The notes: generated by a model not told the origin, from the sequence alone. Counted from the stretch's first letter, positions 1-11,702 are shown. The stretch is DNA of 64,000 nucleotides from Hymenochaete sp. R1 (GCA_019400425.1 JAFREE010000071.1:58050-122049); one strand, 5' to 3'. Numbers and translations are program-made.

Positions 1-1260
1 ACAAGATTCGCCCCGGGCAGAAGAGAGAGCAGGTCACGCATGTCCCAAAAGTCACGATGTCGAGTTATACGTCCCTGTTCGTTGAAGGAAAGTCGAGAAA
101 TAACGTGTAACTGAAGGTGAAACGGGCTCGGCACGGAAATTCTTCTAAGACCGGGGAGAGATAGCGTTGGGTTTTGCGTGCTAGGCAAAGAGATCACCGA
201 CGATGAATCTCCATCGGGGCTGAAACATTCTCCTGAAGAGTGCAGTCCTGGTAAAAGCAGAACGTTCATCGTGTGCTCAATTATGCTTAAATGATGGCCG
301 TCTGGAAAAAAATCACGGAGTCAGTTACAATCTGTGTGATTCGGCACCATGCAGTACAAAAAAAGAGCAGAAGAAGAAGCCTGAAGCCTGAACCTAAAGA
401 CGGATCTTTGTGGCAACGCGTTCACTCCGCCGTACTTCTTTGTTTCTCCGCCTCCAATCCGATCAGATTGAGCCAAAATGGATCTTGCTCACCGAAACTA
501 TCACTGTCGTAAATATCCTCAATCTCGCTCCAGGCTTGCATGACCTGAAACCATGGTTCTTCATCGTCTTCTCGTCTGGGTTGGAACAGCGTCTTGAACA
601 TCGCTGCTGGCCGCGGCACATTCAAGTCACGTAGTTGGCGCGACAGAGCGTTGATGTCTCCTATGATCTGACGGGAAGACGCAGTGATGAACGGGCTCTC
701 ATAGCTATTCTCCCACAGATACCAACAAAAGCAGGTAGTGCACATTGCAAACACCAGCCTATAATCAGCGCAATCAAATCAAGTGGATTGCAACTGTAGA
801 ACGTACACTGACGGGTGGCGTTCCGCGTCGCCATCAAAATTTGTAGAAGGACAAGAATAAGTTTGAGGTGGGAGCCATCAGGTTCGAACAGCGCCGACAA
901 AAGAAGCAGATATGGAGTGGCATGCGTACCTGCGTGAGTCTCGTACAGTCGGTCTATCGTATCAGGCGAAGCTGGTGTTACACCATAGATGAGGTCATAA
1001 GCTTCGAGGGTGGAGATGCGGTTTGGCAGATGGGAAATGCGAGAGGACAAGGAGAGTGTCGAGAGATTGTTGCGGTGCCTGTTCAGACTCTGAGAGGATG
1101 TATGCGTGTGGAGGCTGCCACTACTGACATCCAGACGCGGGATCGTGATAACCGAGTCAGAGTCGACATCCATCCCACCGACAGAGCCAGGCAACGTCGT
1201 CATGTATGGGTGCGAGCGAGTGCGCATGTGGGCAGTCTCACGGCCCTGTGGAAGTGGCAT
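1..1260 (-). CDS. NTF2-like fungal protein, 3' end cut by window edge
   Basis: The protein starts at 1260 with a low-complexity Ser-rich N-terminus of about 75 residues. A conserved core follows: EAYDLIYG...DTIDRLYE, then YESPFITASSRQIIGD, then SRQLRDLNVPRPAAMFKTLF, then PWFQVMQAWSEIEDIYDSDSF. A GTGAGC donor near 488 and a TTTCCAG acceptor near 315 restore DGHHLSIIEHTMNVLLLPGL. The tail (LHVISRLSFNEQGRITRHRD, then WDMRDLLSLLPG) runs off position 1. This order matches a widespread fungal family with an NTF2-like fold and no established function. The oddity is the junction near 930 to 705, between RLYETHA and YESPF: the simple GTACGC donor and ATAG acceptor do not keep the reading frame (see findings). 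Family identity is fairly sure, the exon model is not. Confidence 0.7.
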
Positions 1261-2653
1261 GAGTACGACCTGCAGTTGTTATAGTAAGGGAACGTTATTC
1301 GGTTGTGTCTAGCTGTATGCTTGGAAGCGAGCCTGAAGAGGAGACGTCGACGAAAGCAGGGGAGATATTGGCTATGAGGGGAAACGCTGGACACCGTGTT
1401 TGGCTTCCCCACTCCGTCCACCAACAGACAGTGACGACCTGCTGACGGAACCAAATTCACCCAGAGCGAAGGTCACAGGCATGTGATTACTCATCATCAT
1501 CAGCCACACAACATCGACTCAAAAAAATCGACTCAAAAACAACCAGAACGTGTCCAGCAATTCCACGTTCTACGAGTTACGACCGACAGCAACAAATATT
1601 CGGTTTAGAGGAATTATGTCCGTCATCATTAACATAAATGCTACCTACTTTGGCTACATCAAGGGAAACAAACGTGGTCGACATGCTCTTGTCCTCCATC
1701 AATATTTCGATCAGCCCTTCTGCGGAGGCGAAACAAGGACCACTATTTTTTATTGAGATGCTTGCCAATCTCCATCAATCTACGACGAGCTTGCCGCTGA
1801 TGAGATAGCCTTTTAATCTTTTTATTATTATCACTACTGCTCGGTGTTTCGCGACGCTCGATCCTGAAGATCTCGCTAGGGCTCCGACGTGCGCTCGCAT
1901 GGCCTGCCTTCATCATCACCATCAATTTTCGAAACGTGGAAGCGGGACCTTGTCGGTTTCGTGGGCCTCGGGCTTCATATCATGCATGGCTAAGAGCAGG
2001 GAGCGCCTTGATCACAACGATGCCGTCTTTGGCATGAACAGTATTCAATGACGACGAGTGCATGTTGAGGCCATTCCACGATGAAGTTTCTATCTCCGGT
2101 TGTCCATCAATACCCTGAGTCTCTTGTGTCCCCTCGGCGTCGCACGGACTACGCTTCCATACTTGAGAGTCCGAATTCGACAAGAACCCCGAGCTCTTAG
2201 ACGAAAGCAAGGCGCTAATGACCTCGGAAGGCGTCCAACCACCTTCTACGTAAGTTGCTGATGATTAAGTTCGATGAGGGCAAAGATGAAATACAAGGAT
2301 GGCCGTTGCTAAACATATCCCAAATGGGACATCGGCTCGCATTTCCTCTTCTCTCTAGGGAGACGAAGAAGCAAGCAGAGAGGGTCGAAAACAAGGACGT
2401 AGGTGTCAGCTTCTGGGGTCCCCTAGGGAGCGCTTTTCAGCTCAGGCGATCACCTTCCTTAGGTGGCATGGAATGCGACTTAATTGCGTTGGCGAAGAAG
2501 AGGATATTTGGAAGGCGAAAGATCATCATGGTTGGTGAGAGTTCAAGGTGTGTGTTGTTGACTGCGCGTGAAGCGCGCGCGACTCACTACCATCGGCCAG
2601 AGCGCGCTTGAGCTCGTACCACTGCTACCGTGACGTTCCCCCCTCCCCCAATC
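1261..2653. other. long interval with no supported gene
   Basis: About 1.4 kb between the start of the NTF2-like gene and the start of the UBAC2-like gene. Short reading frames lie on both strands. The most protein-like is on the minus strand at about 1980-2240 (GGWTPSEVISALLSSKSSGF and onward), with no recognisable partner exon. A plus-strand frame at 2255-2611 overlaps it only marginally and matches no family I know. A CCCTCCCCC tract sits just upstream of 2654. A small minus-strand hypothetical gene is possible but unproven. Confidence 0.4.
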
Positions 2654-4253
2654 ATGTCCTTCCAACACGTACCGGTAACAAAAGGTAGAATATGCACAAG
2701 AGTTCTGCGCAATGTACTTCTCTGAATCTTGGATCCAGGGCTAATGATGGGATATGCTTTGACATCGGTGGTCGCCAGCATATTTGACGTCAAGCACTAC
2801 CTCCATCTGCAGGTGAGTGCGTTACTTTGTTATACTCATCCACGTCTACTGATGATATACCTATTTCTCCTTGAAAGCTGGTTCCTCACATTTCCAAATA
2901 CCACCAGGTGCGCATTCACACTTGTGTTTGTTGCTCAGAGCTTTCCGCAGCTCATTTTGATTAAAACATTTCTTGACTGTTCCAGTACTGGCGACTTCCA
3001 GTACACCACCTGGCGTTCTCAAACTCGAGCGAGCTGTTGCTTGCTGAGCTTCTACTGTATCAAGTAGCCATACCAATCGAACGCATCTTTGGTTCTTCCA
3101 AATTCGCCGTTGAGTTGTCATTTCTGATTCCATCCATGGCATCCTTTGGGCTCATCCTCGCCTGGCCCACATAGTCCTTTTGCGCCGTGTCGACAGCGAC
3201 ATCGATTCTATTAGAGCTTGGATCTCTACTGCTTTTGAACAGATTCGGCGTGAATATCCTTCCATCCGGGCCGATTCCCTTGCTGTTCAGTATCCTATTC
3301 CAATTCTCAAGGCTCATCCCCAAAGCGTTTTCTTTCCGCATCTTCGGGGTCACCGTCTCCAATAAGGTTTTCGTCTACATCCTTGCACTTCAAGTAAGCC
3401 GTCCCCTCCCCCTCTTCGTACCTGTCCCTTCTTCTAATTATACACCTCCTATTCCTATTACACTGCAACTCCCGCACATTTCACAGCTCGTGATCAATGA
3501 ATCGCCCGGACCCCTGGTTTCAGCGCTCATAGGCATCCTATCGGGCCAACTCTATCGTGCAGACGTCATAGGCCTCAAAGCCCTCCGCATCCCTCCCCCA
3601 ATCCAACGCCTCTCATCTCGCTACCTCCTCCCCCTCATCGGCTCCACAAAACCACAAAGACGCTCTAATCGCGCGTTTCCTGATGACGGTTCTGGCGCCC
3701 GCTCCCGCTCTCGGCAGTGGCCGTTGACGGCGACGACAGCGGCGTCGGCGGAGAACGCGGAAGTGGTCGCGAATGCGTTTTCGGCGCCGTTGGGGGATGC
3801 TGGGTCTGGTTCTGGATCGGGCGCGGGGGTTTCGTCGCCAGTGGGTGTTGTGGATGGGGTAGAGGGTGCATCGACTACCGGATCGTCGAACGCGGCCTCC
3901 GCCGCCGTTGCGGGTCAGTCGATGATGCGCGAATGGGTGGACGAGTTGACGGGACGCAGCGATCGAGGAGCGGGTGGACTCCGCGCGCCCAGCGAGTCGG
4001 AGATTAGCCAAGTGATGAGCATGTTCCCCGATATGAGGAGAGAAGACGTCGTGGGAGCTCTTCAGCGGAGGTGCGTTTCGTTTCTTCCATTGCTCTCTGT
4101 CGTTCGTCCAAGTCTGTCTTGGACGTCTTGGGGGTCGTACTTTTTACTAATGTAACACTTGATTTGGTGGCTGACTCCGATGCTGAATCGACTTCTTTTT
4201 AAAGTCCGAATATTGAAGCTGCTGTAGATACGCTGTTGATATCACATACATAG
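2654..4253 (+). CDS. Rhomboid-like membrane protein with C-terminal UBA domain (UBAC2 / Dsc2 type)
   Basis: Six or seven exons. The 31-nt first exon (MSFQHVPVTK) joins GLMMGYALTSVVASIFDVKH, then LHLQLVPHISKYHQ, then YWRLPVHHLAFSNSSELLLA, then ELLLYQVAIPIERIFGSSKF. Later exons give further hydrophobic segments (SILLELGSLLLLN; PIPLLFSILFQFSRLIP; LVSALIGILSGQLYRADVIG), a Gly/Ala/Ser-rich linker, and a C-terminal UBA of the form SEISQVMSMFPDMRREDVVG, completed after the last intron by SPNIEAAVDTLL and a stop at 4251. This is the architecture of UBAC2 and of fungal Dsc2: a catalytically dead rhomboid-like fold plus UBA in an ER/Golgi ubiquitin-ligase complex, where Dsc2 serves SREBP activation and membrane protein quality control. 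Which role applies here is inference. It converges on eIF3d with only 96 bp between stops. Confidence 0.85.
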
Positions 4254-4349
4254 TATTTCACTTGTTCAATACATCATGTTGGCAATACATACAACAAACT
4301 TTCGCGATGCAGTGTATAACATGCATGATACACGGCCACAGCAGACCGA

Positions 4350-6844
4350 TCAGTTTTCACCACCTTGCTCACCCTCGGCTTCCAGCTCACCATCCATCTC
4401 CTCCTCGTCCTCACCGGTAAACGCCGTCATAGGCACAGCGTAGAGTCGCACGACAGGCTAAACCATTAAGAAGATTGAGATGAAAAAAAATAAGAGTCAG
4501 TTAGCCAAATGAAACCCAGTCGAAAACGCCACAGGGACCGGGTACGAGGTACGAGATATGAAAAAAGTAATGAATGTGGGAGATTGCGAGGACATGGAGC
4601 TCGGAAGAAGCAGAGCCATGGCCGCAGACCCTTGATGTCGGAAACAGTGTTTGCAAAATAGTTCACAGAATGAAAGATGGAAGGAGGAAGGGAAGGTGGG
4701 AGCAATAGTGGATCCCGAGCTTTTTTTCTGCATTTGCAAATGCAAAAAAAAAGAGGGGAGAGGGAACGAACGAGAAGAAAAGGAAACGATAGGTCTCTCA
4801 CCCTGTTGGGGTCCTTCACGAGGACGTATTTGCCTTCGGGCATTTTCATACAAAGATCCGTCACGGTGCGGACGATTCCCCACCCGTTGGCCAATGATAT
4901 ATTGAGCTGCGTCGCAAAGTCCGTGGGGCGAATCGATTGCGTCGACAGGATTACATGGCGCGTATTATCCCGGGGATTCGCTCGTGAGACGTATCTGCAA
5001 ACCAAGACGTTTTTTTTTAGAAAAAGGACATTTTGAAAATAAGAAATAACGTTTCGTTTCAGGATCTATGCATCGATCTTTCGATCGATGGCTTAGTTTG
5101 GGGGACTCTGGAGAGGTGACGCACCCTATTTTCAAAGCCTCTGCGCCCGCGAGGATACTCTGGACAGTCCATTTCGCGAGCTTGCAGTTGTTATTCTTCA
5201 TCTCCGTGGAAACGACCGCACCACGCTGAGTGTCCAACTTCGCCCTCCACTCCGGTGCGCCGCCGGCGCCCTGAGCACGAGAGTCAAACTCGTTCAGCGC
5301 GCGGATCGTCGCCAGACCTTGAGTGCCACCTTGCGCAGCAGCAGCTGCCGAGCCCTGCCCTGGAATGTACGCATCAACTTCGGTCCGAACACAGATTTTG
5401 ATATCTTCGTCCTCAGACACGCTCATATCAAATACACGATAACGGTAACCACAAGACGCCAGTGGTTCCGCCTCACCGGGACCATAGAACGGATTGGGCT
5501 TCGCAAAATCGATGGGAGGCGGGGGCGGGTTCTCAGTGACGGATTGGAATCCGAAGTTTTGGTTGATGTATGTTGCCTCGAGAGACAGAGAAGTCGCAGT
5601 GTTGATCGAGTTTGCTTCGACTTGCGATACCTTCTCGTTCGGGTTGTTGGGGTTCGTATTCAGTGTGGGGTCCTGGGGAGGATCTGTTGCGTTTTCGTTG
5701 ACGGTCACGTTGTCGAAGGGGCCGCCGTCACGTTTGTCCAGGAAGACCTTGTTGCCTTCGCGAACAATCACGATGTCCCATGGGTACACTGATCGGGGCG
5801 CACACATCAAGACACTTAAGATGACATCGGTCGTGTAGATACTAGCAACATTGTTGGAAGAAAGCTGTCGTGCCCGTGAGTATGTGCATAAAAAGTAATG
5901 TATATCATACTCACTTGCTGGATGACTGGATCGTCTGACGTTGTCGTATTGTACTTGAGTCTATCGACCGGCTGCAACGGCCTCTCAGTTTTGGTGGTGA
6001 TACGATCGTATGTCCTATCGTAAGGGAACAACCTTCCGCATGACTCACTGGAAACATTCAAGTATCAATTTGGTGGCCGAAAGAGTTTCGGTTGAAGAAA
6101 AACTTACAGATCCTCAGGTTCTTCCACTTCCAGATGCAGCTTGGACAGCCGATGGAACTCGATTTCCTCAAGCATACGCCATGAAGGAGAGATCGTAACA
6201 GAAGACTCCCTCGTGCGCTGATTCTGCATTACATCACACATAGAAAATCACTTCAGTACCACCCAAAAACCAACCACCCTCCAAACACCTCTTACCTTCT
6301 CCCAATCCCTCCAACCCCTTCTCCCTCCGCCTCTCTGACCGCCACCGCGCCCCGTCTGGAACCCTCCCCTCCCCCCACGCTGCCCTCCTCGCGAGCCAGC
6401 AACCCCACCGCGTCCACCGCCCCTCCCCCGACTGAACCCCCCAAACCCACCCCGTCTCGGCTGACCCGTCTTATTATCCACCAACGAGAAACTCGCCTCG
6501 TCCTCGACCTGGAAATGCGCGAACGCACTCGCCTGGCCGCTCCCGAACGTCTGCTGCCCGTCTCCCCTCCGTCTCCCACCCATACCGCCCCCTCTTGCAC
6601 CTCCTCCACCGGCACCGCCGGACGCTCCTCCACCACCACCTCCTCCGACGGCCCCTGCGGCATTGTGACGCCCATCCCCGCCAGTGACGTCGTTCCAGTC
6701 TGCGAAACGGCCAAGTCTGTCGGCTTTGGAGAAGGGAGTGTACGGGATATCTTTGAATTTGAAGTTGGGCGGAGACGTTTTTTGGGAGGGGCCCCAGCCG
6801 CCGTCGGGGTTGTCGTTTATGGCTGGTAGTTCGAATGAAGCCAT
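4350..6844 (-). CDS. eif3d: Translation initiation factor eIF3 subunit d
   Basis: Starts at 6844 (MASFELPAINDNPDGGWGPS), a family-typical N-terminus, and ends at 4350. A strongly glycine/RGG-rich stretch follows (about residues 60-180, encoded near 6300-6660), as in other eIF3d proteins that bind RNA. Later exons give SWRMLEEIEFHRLSKLHLEV, then GRLFPYDRTYDRITTKTERP, then SVYPWDIVIVREGNKVFLDK, then LSLEATYINQNFGF. The cap-binding region follows: YRYRVFDMSVSEDEDIKICV, LDTQRGAVVSTEMKNNNCKL, AKWTVQSILAGAEALKIGYV, HVILSTQSIRPTDFATQLNI, CMKMPEGKYVLVKDPNRPVV. The last exon encodes an acidic tail (GEDEEEMDGELEAEGEQ). At least six exons, all with canonical junctions that keep frame. The protein acts in the cytoplasmic 43S complex and in the family can bind the cap directly. 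Confidence 0.95.
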
Positions 6845-7071
6845 GTTTTTTCTCTCTCTTTCTTTGTGTGGAAAAAAGAAATGTTTTGGAGAGACGATGG
6901 GATGGGATGTGAGTTGCGTTGAGTTGAGTTGTGTTGACACGAAAAATCAGCGTTTGTATGCGTGGGAAAGTTTAATATTACGAGTAAAGTAATGTGATCA
7001 GCGCGCGTCTCGCTCGACCGTGAGCTCGGACTCAAGACTTCGTCCGTCTTTTGACATTTCAACGCTCCGCC
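6845..7071. promoter_or_regulatory. Shared divergent promoter of eIF3d and Ist3
   Basis: Only 227 bp separate the two start codons, so both 5' UTRs and promoters must overlap here. The interval is T-rich on the eIF3d side and GC-rich (GCGCGCG near 7002) in the middle. I see no convincing TATA box. Co-expression of a translation factor and a splicing factor is an inference. Confidence 0.5.
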
Positions 7072-8005
7072 ATGAAGTAAGTCCAACCCACTCCCATTCT
7101 CTACCTGATGTATCTAACCTCAGCGGTAGCGTAGTACGCGAAATCAACCAAATCAATGACCTGGAGCTCAAACTCGGTTCGTCTGGGGCTTCGTGGCACG
7201 ATGAATATAAAGGTAAAATACAAAAAAGCGTCTACTGCTCAGACTTTACAATGAACGAAAGCTGATGATGACGCCTGCTCCTTTTTCGTCAGACTCTGCA
7301 TACATTTTTGTCGGAGGGTTGAATTTTGAGTTGACCGAAGGCGACGTGATCACCATCTTCTCGCAGTGCGTTTTCCTGTATTTTTACCTACTTAACCCGA
7401 ACCCAACCCAACCCAACCTCAGATTCGGCGAAGTCATGGACGTCAACCTCCCGCGGGACAAAGAGACAGGAAAGACGAAAGGGTTCGGGTTCCTCATGTA
7501 CGAAGATCAGCGGTCGACTGTGCTGGCCGTCGACAACCTGAACGGCGCGAGGGTGCTGGATCGGACGATACGCGTAGACCATGTGAGGAATTATAAGCAG
7601 ACGAAAGTCAAGGGTGAGGACGGCGAGTTGGTGGAGAGGGAGGAACAGAGTTTGAACGCGAAGCCTGTGATGGTTGTTGGTAAGTTCCTATGCTTCCTCG
7701 ACCGAACTGAAGGGTTTACTCTTTCTCCTTGGTGGATTTTGGACGGGTTTTCAGACGAGGAACACTCGGAATCAGAGTCAGCCTCAGGACCCGAAATCGA
7801 CCCGGAAGATCCCATGGCGTCGTACCTCATCCAAAAACGGAAAGAGGAGAAAAGTAAAAAGAGGGAGAAAGGGAGGGACAAGAAACACAAGTCGAAGGAC
7901 AATACTCACAAGGACGAGACGCCTGAGGAGCGACGGGCGAGGAAGGAACGGAAACGAGAGAGAAAGGCGTTGAAGAGGTCGAAGAAGGCGTCGGGGCTGA
8001 AGTGA
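7072..8005 (+). CDS. ist3: RNA-binding protein Ist3/Snu17 (RBMX2), U2 snRNP / RES complex
   Basis: Five exons fit: 7072-7076, 7124-7212, 7293-7365, 7423-7679 and 7755-8005, 675 nt in frame (224 residues). The first exon is only ATGAA; joined it reads [20 protein letters not shown], the family's N-terminus. A single RRM follows: RNP2 is YIFVGGL, RNP1 is KGFGFLMYE, and the strand [19 protein letters not shown] matches the RBMX2 RRM extension. The C-terminus is acidic ([20 protein letters not shown]) and then very Lys/Arg-rich. Ist3 anchors the RES complex (with Bud13 and Pml1) on U2 snRNP and supports splicing and nuclear pre-mRNA retention. The small exon and the RRM-splitting introns are notable in a gene that serves splicing. 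Confidence 0.92.
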
Positions 8006-9059
8006 AATGTGGTGTGCGTCGTCGGCTTTGGGTGGATGAGACTTGGTTTTGGTCTTGGTATTGCGCACGAGAGTGGACAAGGAGGCTCGACTGGCGTCAT
8101 GGATTCCATGTATATGGAGGCGAGCGAATGGAGCTGCGTTCACTCCGCGGGGGAGGGATGCGTTCGCCGTTCGCCCAGTGGAGAATGGCCGTGATGTCGT
8201 GGCCGTGAAGGATGAATGCGCAGCAGGTGCGGGAGTGCGTGATCAGGATCAGGATCAGTGGTGACTGAGACTGAGAGCGAAATGCAGCGCGATAGAGGGC
8301 AGGTGGAATTGTACTAGCACTGTACCTTGGCACACGGGGAAATGGGCCGGGGGTGAGGAACTTTGGAGGGCGAGGAAGGAATTTAGGGAGGATTTGGATC
8401 TGGTGACGAATGTAAATGCGAGATAAGAGGATAAGAGGCGGAATTCAGACAACTGAAAGGGAACGTGATTCATGCAGGAGGAACAGAGTGTATGTATGTA
8501 TGCATATAAAGTGAGATATCCCAAGGCACGGGACGGTAGTACATTCTTCAAATTTGTAGGAACGAGTTAAGCCAAGAATATTGACTACTGAAAGGGATCG
8601 GTGTTCGGGTGAAGAGTGAGTTGTAGTCGAGAGGTAAAGCGAATAGAGGGAGTACGAGTGCGGTGCGGATTAAACGCTGAGCTGAGTGGAGACCGACGGA
8701 CAACGCCCTTTGAGAATGAGGGAGCGCTGCAGTCAAGAAACATGTTAACCGTTTGAGATTTCTCCGAATACTGAAGGACTCCGACGATTGACGACGAGAA
8801 CAACATATATCATTCAGGACCAGAGTTAGAGAGGTTACTGCAGTTCAGAAGTGGACAGGCTGACCGCTCGAGAATTCAAATCTGCGGTCGGTCAGGTCAG
8901 CCACTAGCCACACTCTCTTTATCTACCTACTGCCTCCTTCCCTTTCCTCTCCTTCCTCCTCTTCATCTCCTTCCACATCCTACCCTCCCTCTCCTCTTCC
9001 CTTTCCGCCTAATCCCTACCCGACGCTCTCTTCTGAGTATTCATAATATCCCGCCCGTC
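8006..9059. other. Intergenic 1.05 kb with CT-rich promoter tract
   Basis: The first part is probably the Ist3 3' UTR. A TATG-repeat patch lies at about 8490-8505. From about 8930 to 9040 the plus strand is almost pure pyrimidine (CTCC/CTTC runs), a common pattern just upstream of fungal transcription starts; it ends 20-130 bp before the beta-helix gene. Short reading frames here look random. Confidence 0.5.
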
Positions 9060-11046
9060 ATGCGCTCATACGCGCTGTCGATCTCACTCATTCTCTATAC
9101 AGCCTTTTATACAGCCCCTACTCATGCGCTCATCTCACGCCCTACGTTCGTCTTTTTTTCTTTCTTTTTATTTCTCGTTGCAGAAATCTCATATCCATCT
9201 CTCTCATCTCCTACCATCAACAGAAATATAAAAAGGGCAGACTGTATCAACCCAGAGCCCCAAAACACCCTCGTAGACAGAATAAACGGCGCTCTCAATT
9301 CTTCCGGCGATAACTTTGTCCTCTCCCTATGCCAGAACACAGAATACCAGATAGACAACACCCTCGTCTTCGCTGCTAATGGCCAGGAAATCAGCACCGT
9401 CGGTTACCCCACAGACGACAGTCGCGCAATGATTACCGTCATGGGCTCCGTGTCAAACAACACTGGCTTGGCAACCGCCATTCAAGGCAATTGTGCTCAG
9501 TGCAATAACATCAAGCTCAGGAACGTGCAGGTCAGTACTACCTCACTCTCTCACATGCGTTGGCCTGTCTGTCAGCCAAGCCCCCTGCCCGAAACCTTGC
9601 ACGCTCATGCACCGCTTTGATTTTCATTTTCTGGTGTGTAGATCAACGGAACGCGTGGAGATACAAACTTCATCAAGAACGGCGGCGCTAACATTGAGAT
9701 GGGCGGCGCTACGACGGGCCAAGTCGTCGAATACGTCAAATCCTTCAACCCGCGAGGCTGGTCGTGTCTCCATATCGCCGAGGGGGGTTTCAAGGTATGC
9801 AGAGCACACATTCTCAACCACCAAAAAAAATAGAACTGACGTATCCTGTCGTTGCTCTCACAGTGCGCAAATGCCACCGTACAGGTAGGTTGCCGACTCT
9901 TCTCGCTTCTAGTATGCGGAGGCTTCTTTAGAGCTGACATCTTTTTTTTAATTCGTCGCGCTGGCCATAGAATAACGATATCGGCCCTTGTGGTACTGAT
10001 GCGTTCCAGCAATGGGCGGATGGAGTTAGCTTCGCCTGTGCCAATGGGAACGTGCGGAATAACATGATTGACAACCCGACGGATGGCGGTATCGTTATCT
10101 TTGGCTCACCGGGAACGCTCGTAGAGAACAACACCATTTGGATCGAGGAGGTATGTGTGTCGAGAGCTGTGTTGCCGTGTCCATCGTGCTGACGAGAGCA
10201 ATGAATAGCAAACTCTTCTGGGCGGAATCAATATGGTCGATTATCTTCCATGGAACGGAAACTACACCGATGTCGTCGTCCGCAACAACAGCATCTATGG
10301 TGGATTCGCGAACGACGGCGATGAAGAACAGTCTGACCGCGGTGAAGATTTCTTCGATGCGATTATCAAGTGAGAGCATTCCCTTTCGCCGCCATGTTCA
10401 TCATTGCTCACCCATTTTATGCTATAGGATTGGAATTGCAGTTGGGCCTCGCACCTGGTTTGGCGCGCGATCGTTGACCAACGCCAGCTACAACGGAACC
10501 ATCGTGGATAATCACCTGACGGGAGCGTTTGGATACGGTATGGCCATCTCCTCTGCCTTCAACTTCACCGTCTCCGGGAACAATCTCTTTGGAAACACGA
10601 CGTTCATCGGTTCTCGTGGACCCAACTGCTCAGCGGTAAGTCATCTGTCCATGACTGACTTGCTATTTTGTGTTTATTTTTTCTTCGAATAGACGGACGA
10701 CCCACCCACGGCCCAAGACTTCGTCGTGGAAGCCAACACGACCATCAACTCCAACCTCCAAGACGACTTCGCCTCTATCAAAGTCGGCAACAACCTCATC
10801 TGCATCGAGCCTCCCACCGACGGCGACTACTGGCCGTACGGGGACATGCCGGACGAGATCGACAACTCCTCGGGCGGGGGCCTGTCTCCCGGGGACAAGG
10901 CCGGGCTCGCGATGGGCATCATCCTCGGCGTCGTGTTCATTGGGATCGTGGCGTGGTTCGTGCGGAGGTGGGTCATTCGGTCGCGGACGGCGGCACCTGC
11001 TGCGAATCATTGGAGTCAAAAGGGGTTCAAGCAGGGGAAGATATAA
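9060..11046 (+). CDS. Secreted, membrane-anchored parallel beta-helix (pectin-lyase fold) protein
   Basis: Begins with a signal peptide (MRSYALSISLILYTAFYTAP). About eight or nine exons encode short strand-turn repeats rich in Asn and N-glycosylation sites, e.g. GQVVEYVKSFNPRGWSCLHI, NNDIGPCGTDAFQQWADGVS, NVRNNMIDNPTDGGIVIFGS, TLVENNTIWIEE, NMVDYLPWNGNYTDVVVRNN and NGTIVDNHLTGAFGYGMAIS. This is the rung pattern of right-handed beta-helix proteins. It lacks the clear NTD/DD/GHG/RIK set of family-28 polygalacturonases, so substrate and activity are unknown. After a loop with SSGGGLSPGDK comes one transmembrane helix (AGLAMGIILGVVFIGIVAWF), then a short basic tail (VRRWVIRSR) and a stop at 11044. 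Likely type I topology at the cell surface or wall. An in-frame intron near 9145-9182 inside or after the signal region is possible. Confidence 0.8.
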
Positions 11047-11702
11047 GGGTCTTGGATGGTTGGGTTTCTTTGTCTGTGGAACTGAACTGCGCACACCTCT
11101 TGCCTAAGCTTGCTTTGCTCTCTTTTTTTTCATCTATCGCGGATCTTTCCACCTTATCCCTATCCTATCCCTCAACTTTTTCTCCCTTCCCACCTCAAGA
11201 CTATGCGCCGCAATTTTCCCTTCCCAGTTGCATTTTATCTGCTATTTTCTCAGATTTATCTTGTTTGCCGTGTACATGTGTAACACCTTCCAGTCAACTG
11301 TAAGTGTTCATCTGTTGGACCCTTCATACCTAGATGATTCTTCCCCATTACATTTTTTTATCTTTTATCTTTCCTTTTCTTTATTGAGAGGACTTGCCCG
11401 TTCTGTTATACTTCCTGCACCCCTCGCCTCGTAATTTTGTATTTTGCACGCTGTCATTTGTCTCGATAGAGCGACAAATCCAAACCCGAGAAAAAAATTA
11501 CACTATGGTCATCATCGTTACGATCTGGTATTCGAGAGTCATCGGGTAAAGGCGGGCCGTTGAGAGGATGACTTGGAACTTTTTGAGTGTGAGGAGCATC
11601 TTCCTCCTTGCTCCTTGCTGCATAATCCAACCTCCGCTTGTCGCGTTCTCCCTCTCCCTCTCCCTCCATCCCTCCCCCAACCATCCACTCTTCCATGCCT
11701 GG
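11047..11702. other. Intergenic between beta-helix gene and F-box gene
   Basis: Probable 3' UTR of the beta-helix gene (T-rich) and the upstream region of the next gene, with a CT-rich stretch at about 11648-11680. The reading frame at 11568 extends the F-box ORF upstream, but its extra N-terminus is low complexity and the family-like start is at 11703. Confidence 0.4.

Noticed and set aside
880..895. TGGTTCGAAC-like T-loop suggesting a tRNA
   Set aside because: The flanking bases do not form a T-stem or acceptor stem and the stretch lies within the NTF2-like gene region.
3613..4011. Long Arg-rich open frame on the minus strand opposite the UBAC2-like gene
   Set aside because: It is a shadow frame of a GC-rich Gly/Ala/Ser linker on the plus strand; the plus-strand gene has clear family motifs and splice sites.
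6515..6829. Plus-strand frame opposite the RGG region of eIF3d
   Set aside because: Produced by the glycine-codon repeats of eIF3d; no family similarity.
9060..11046. Calling the beta-helix protein a family-28 polygalacturonase
   Set aside because: The diagnostic NTD, DD, GHG and RIK motifs were not found; only the fold pattern is supported.
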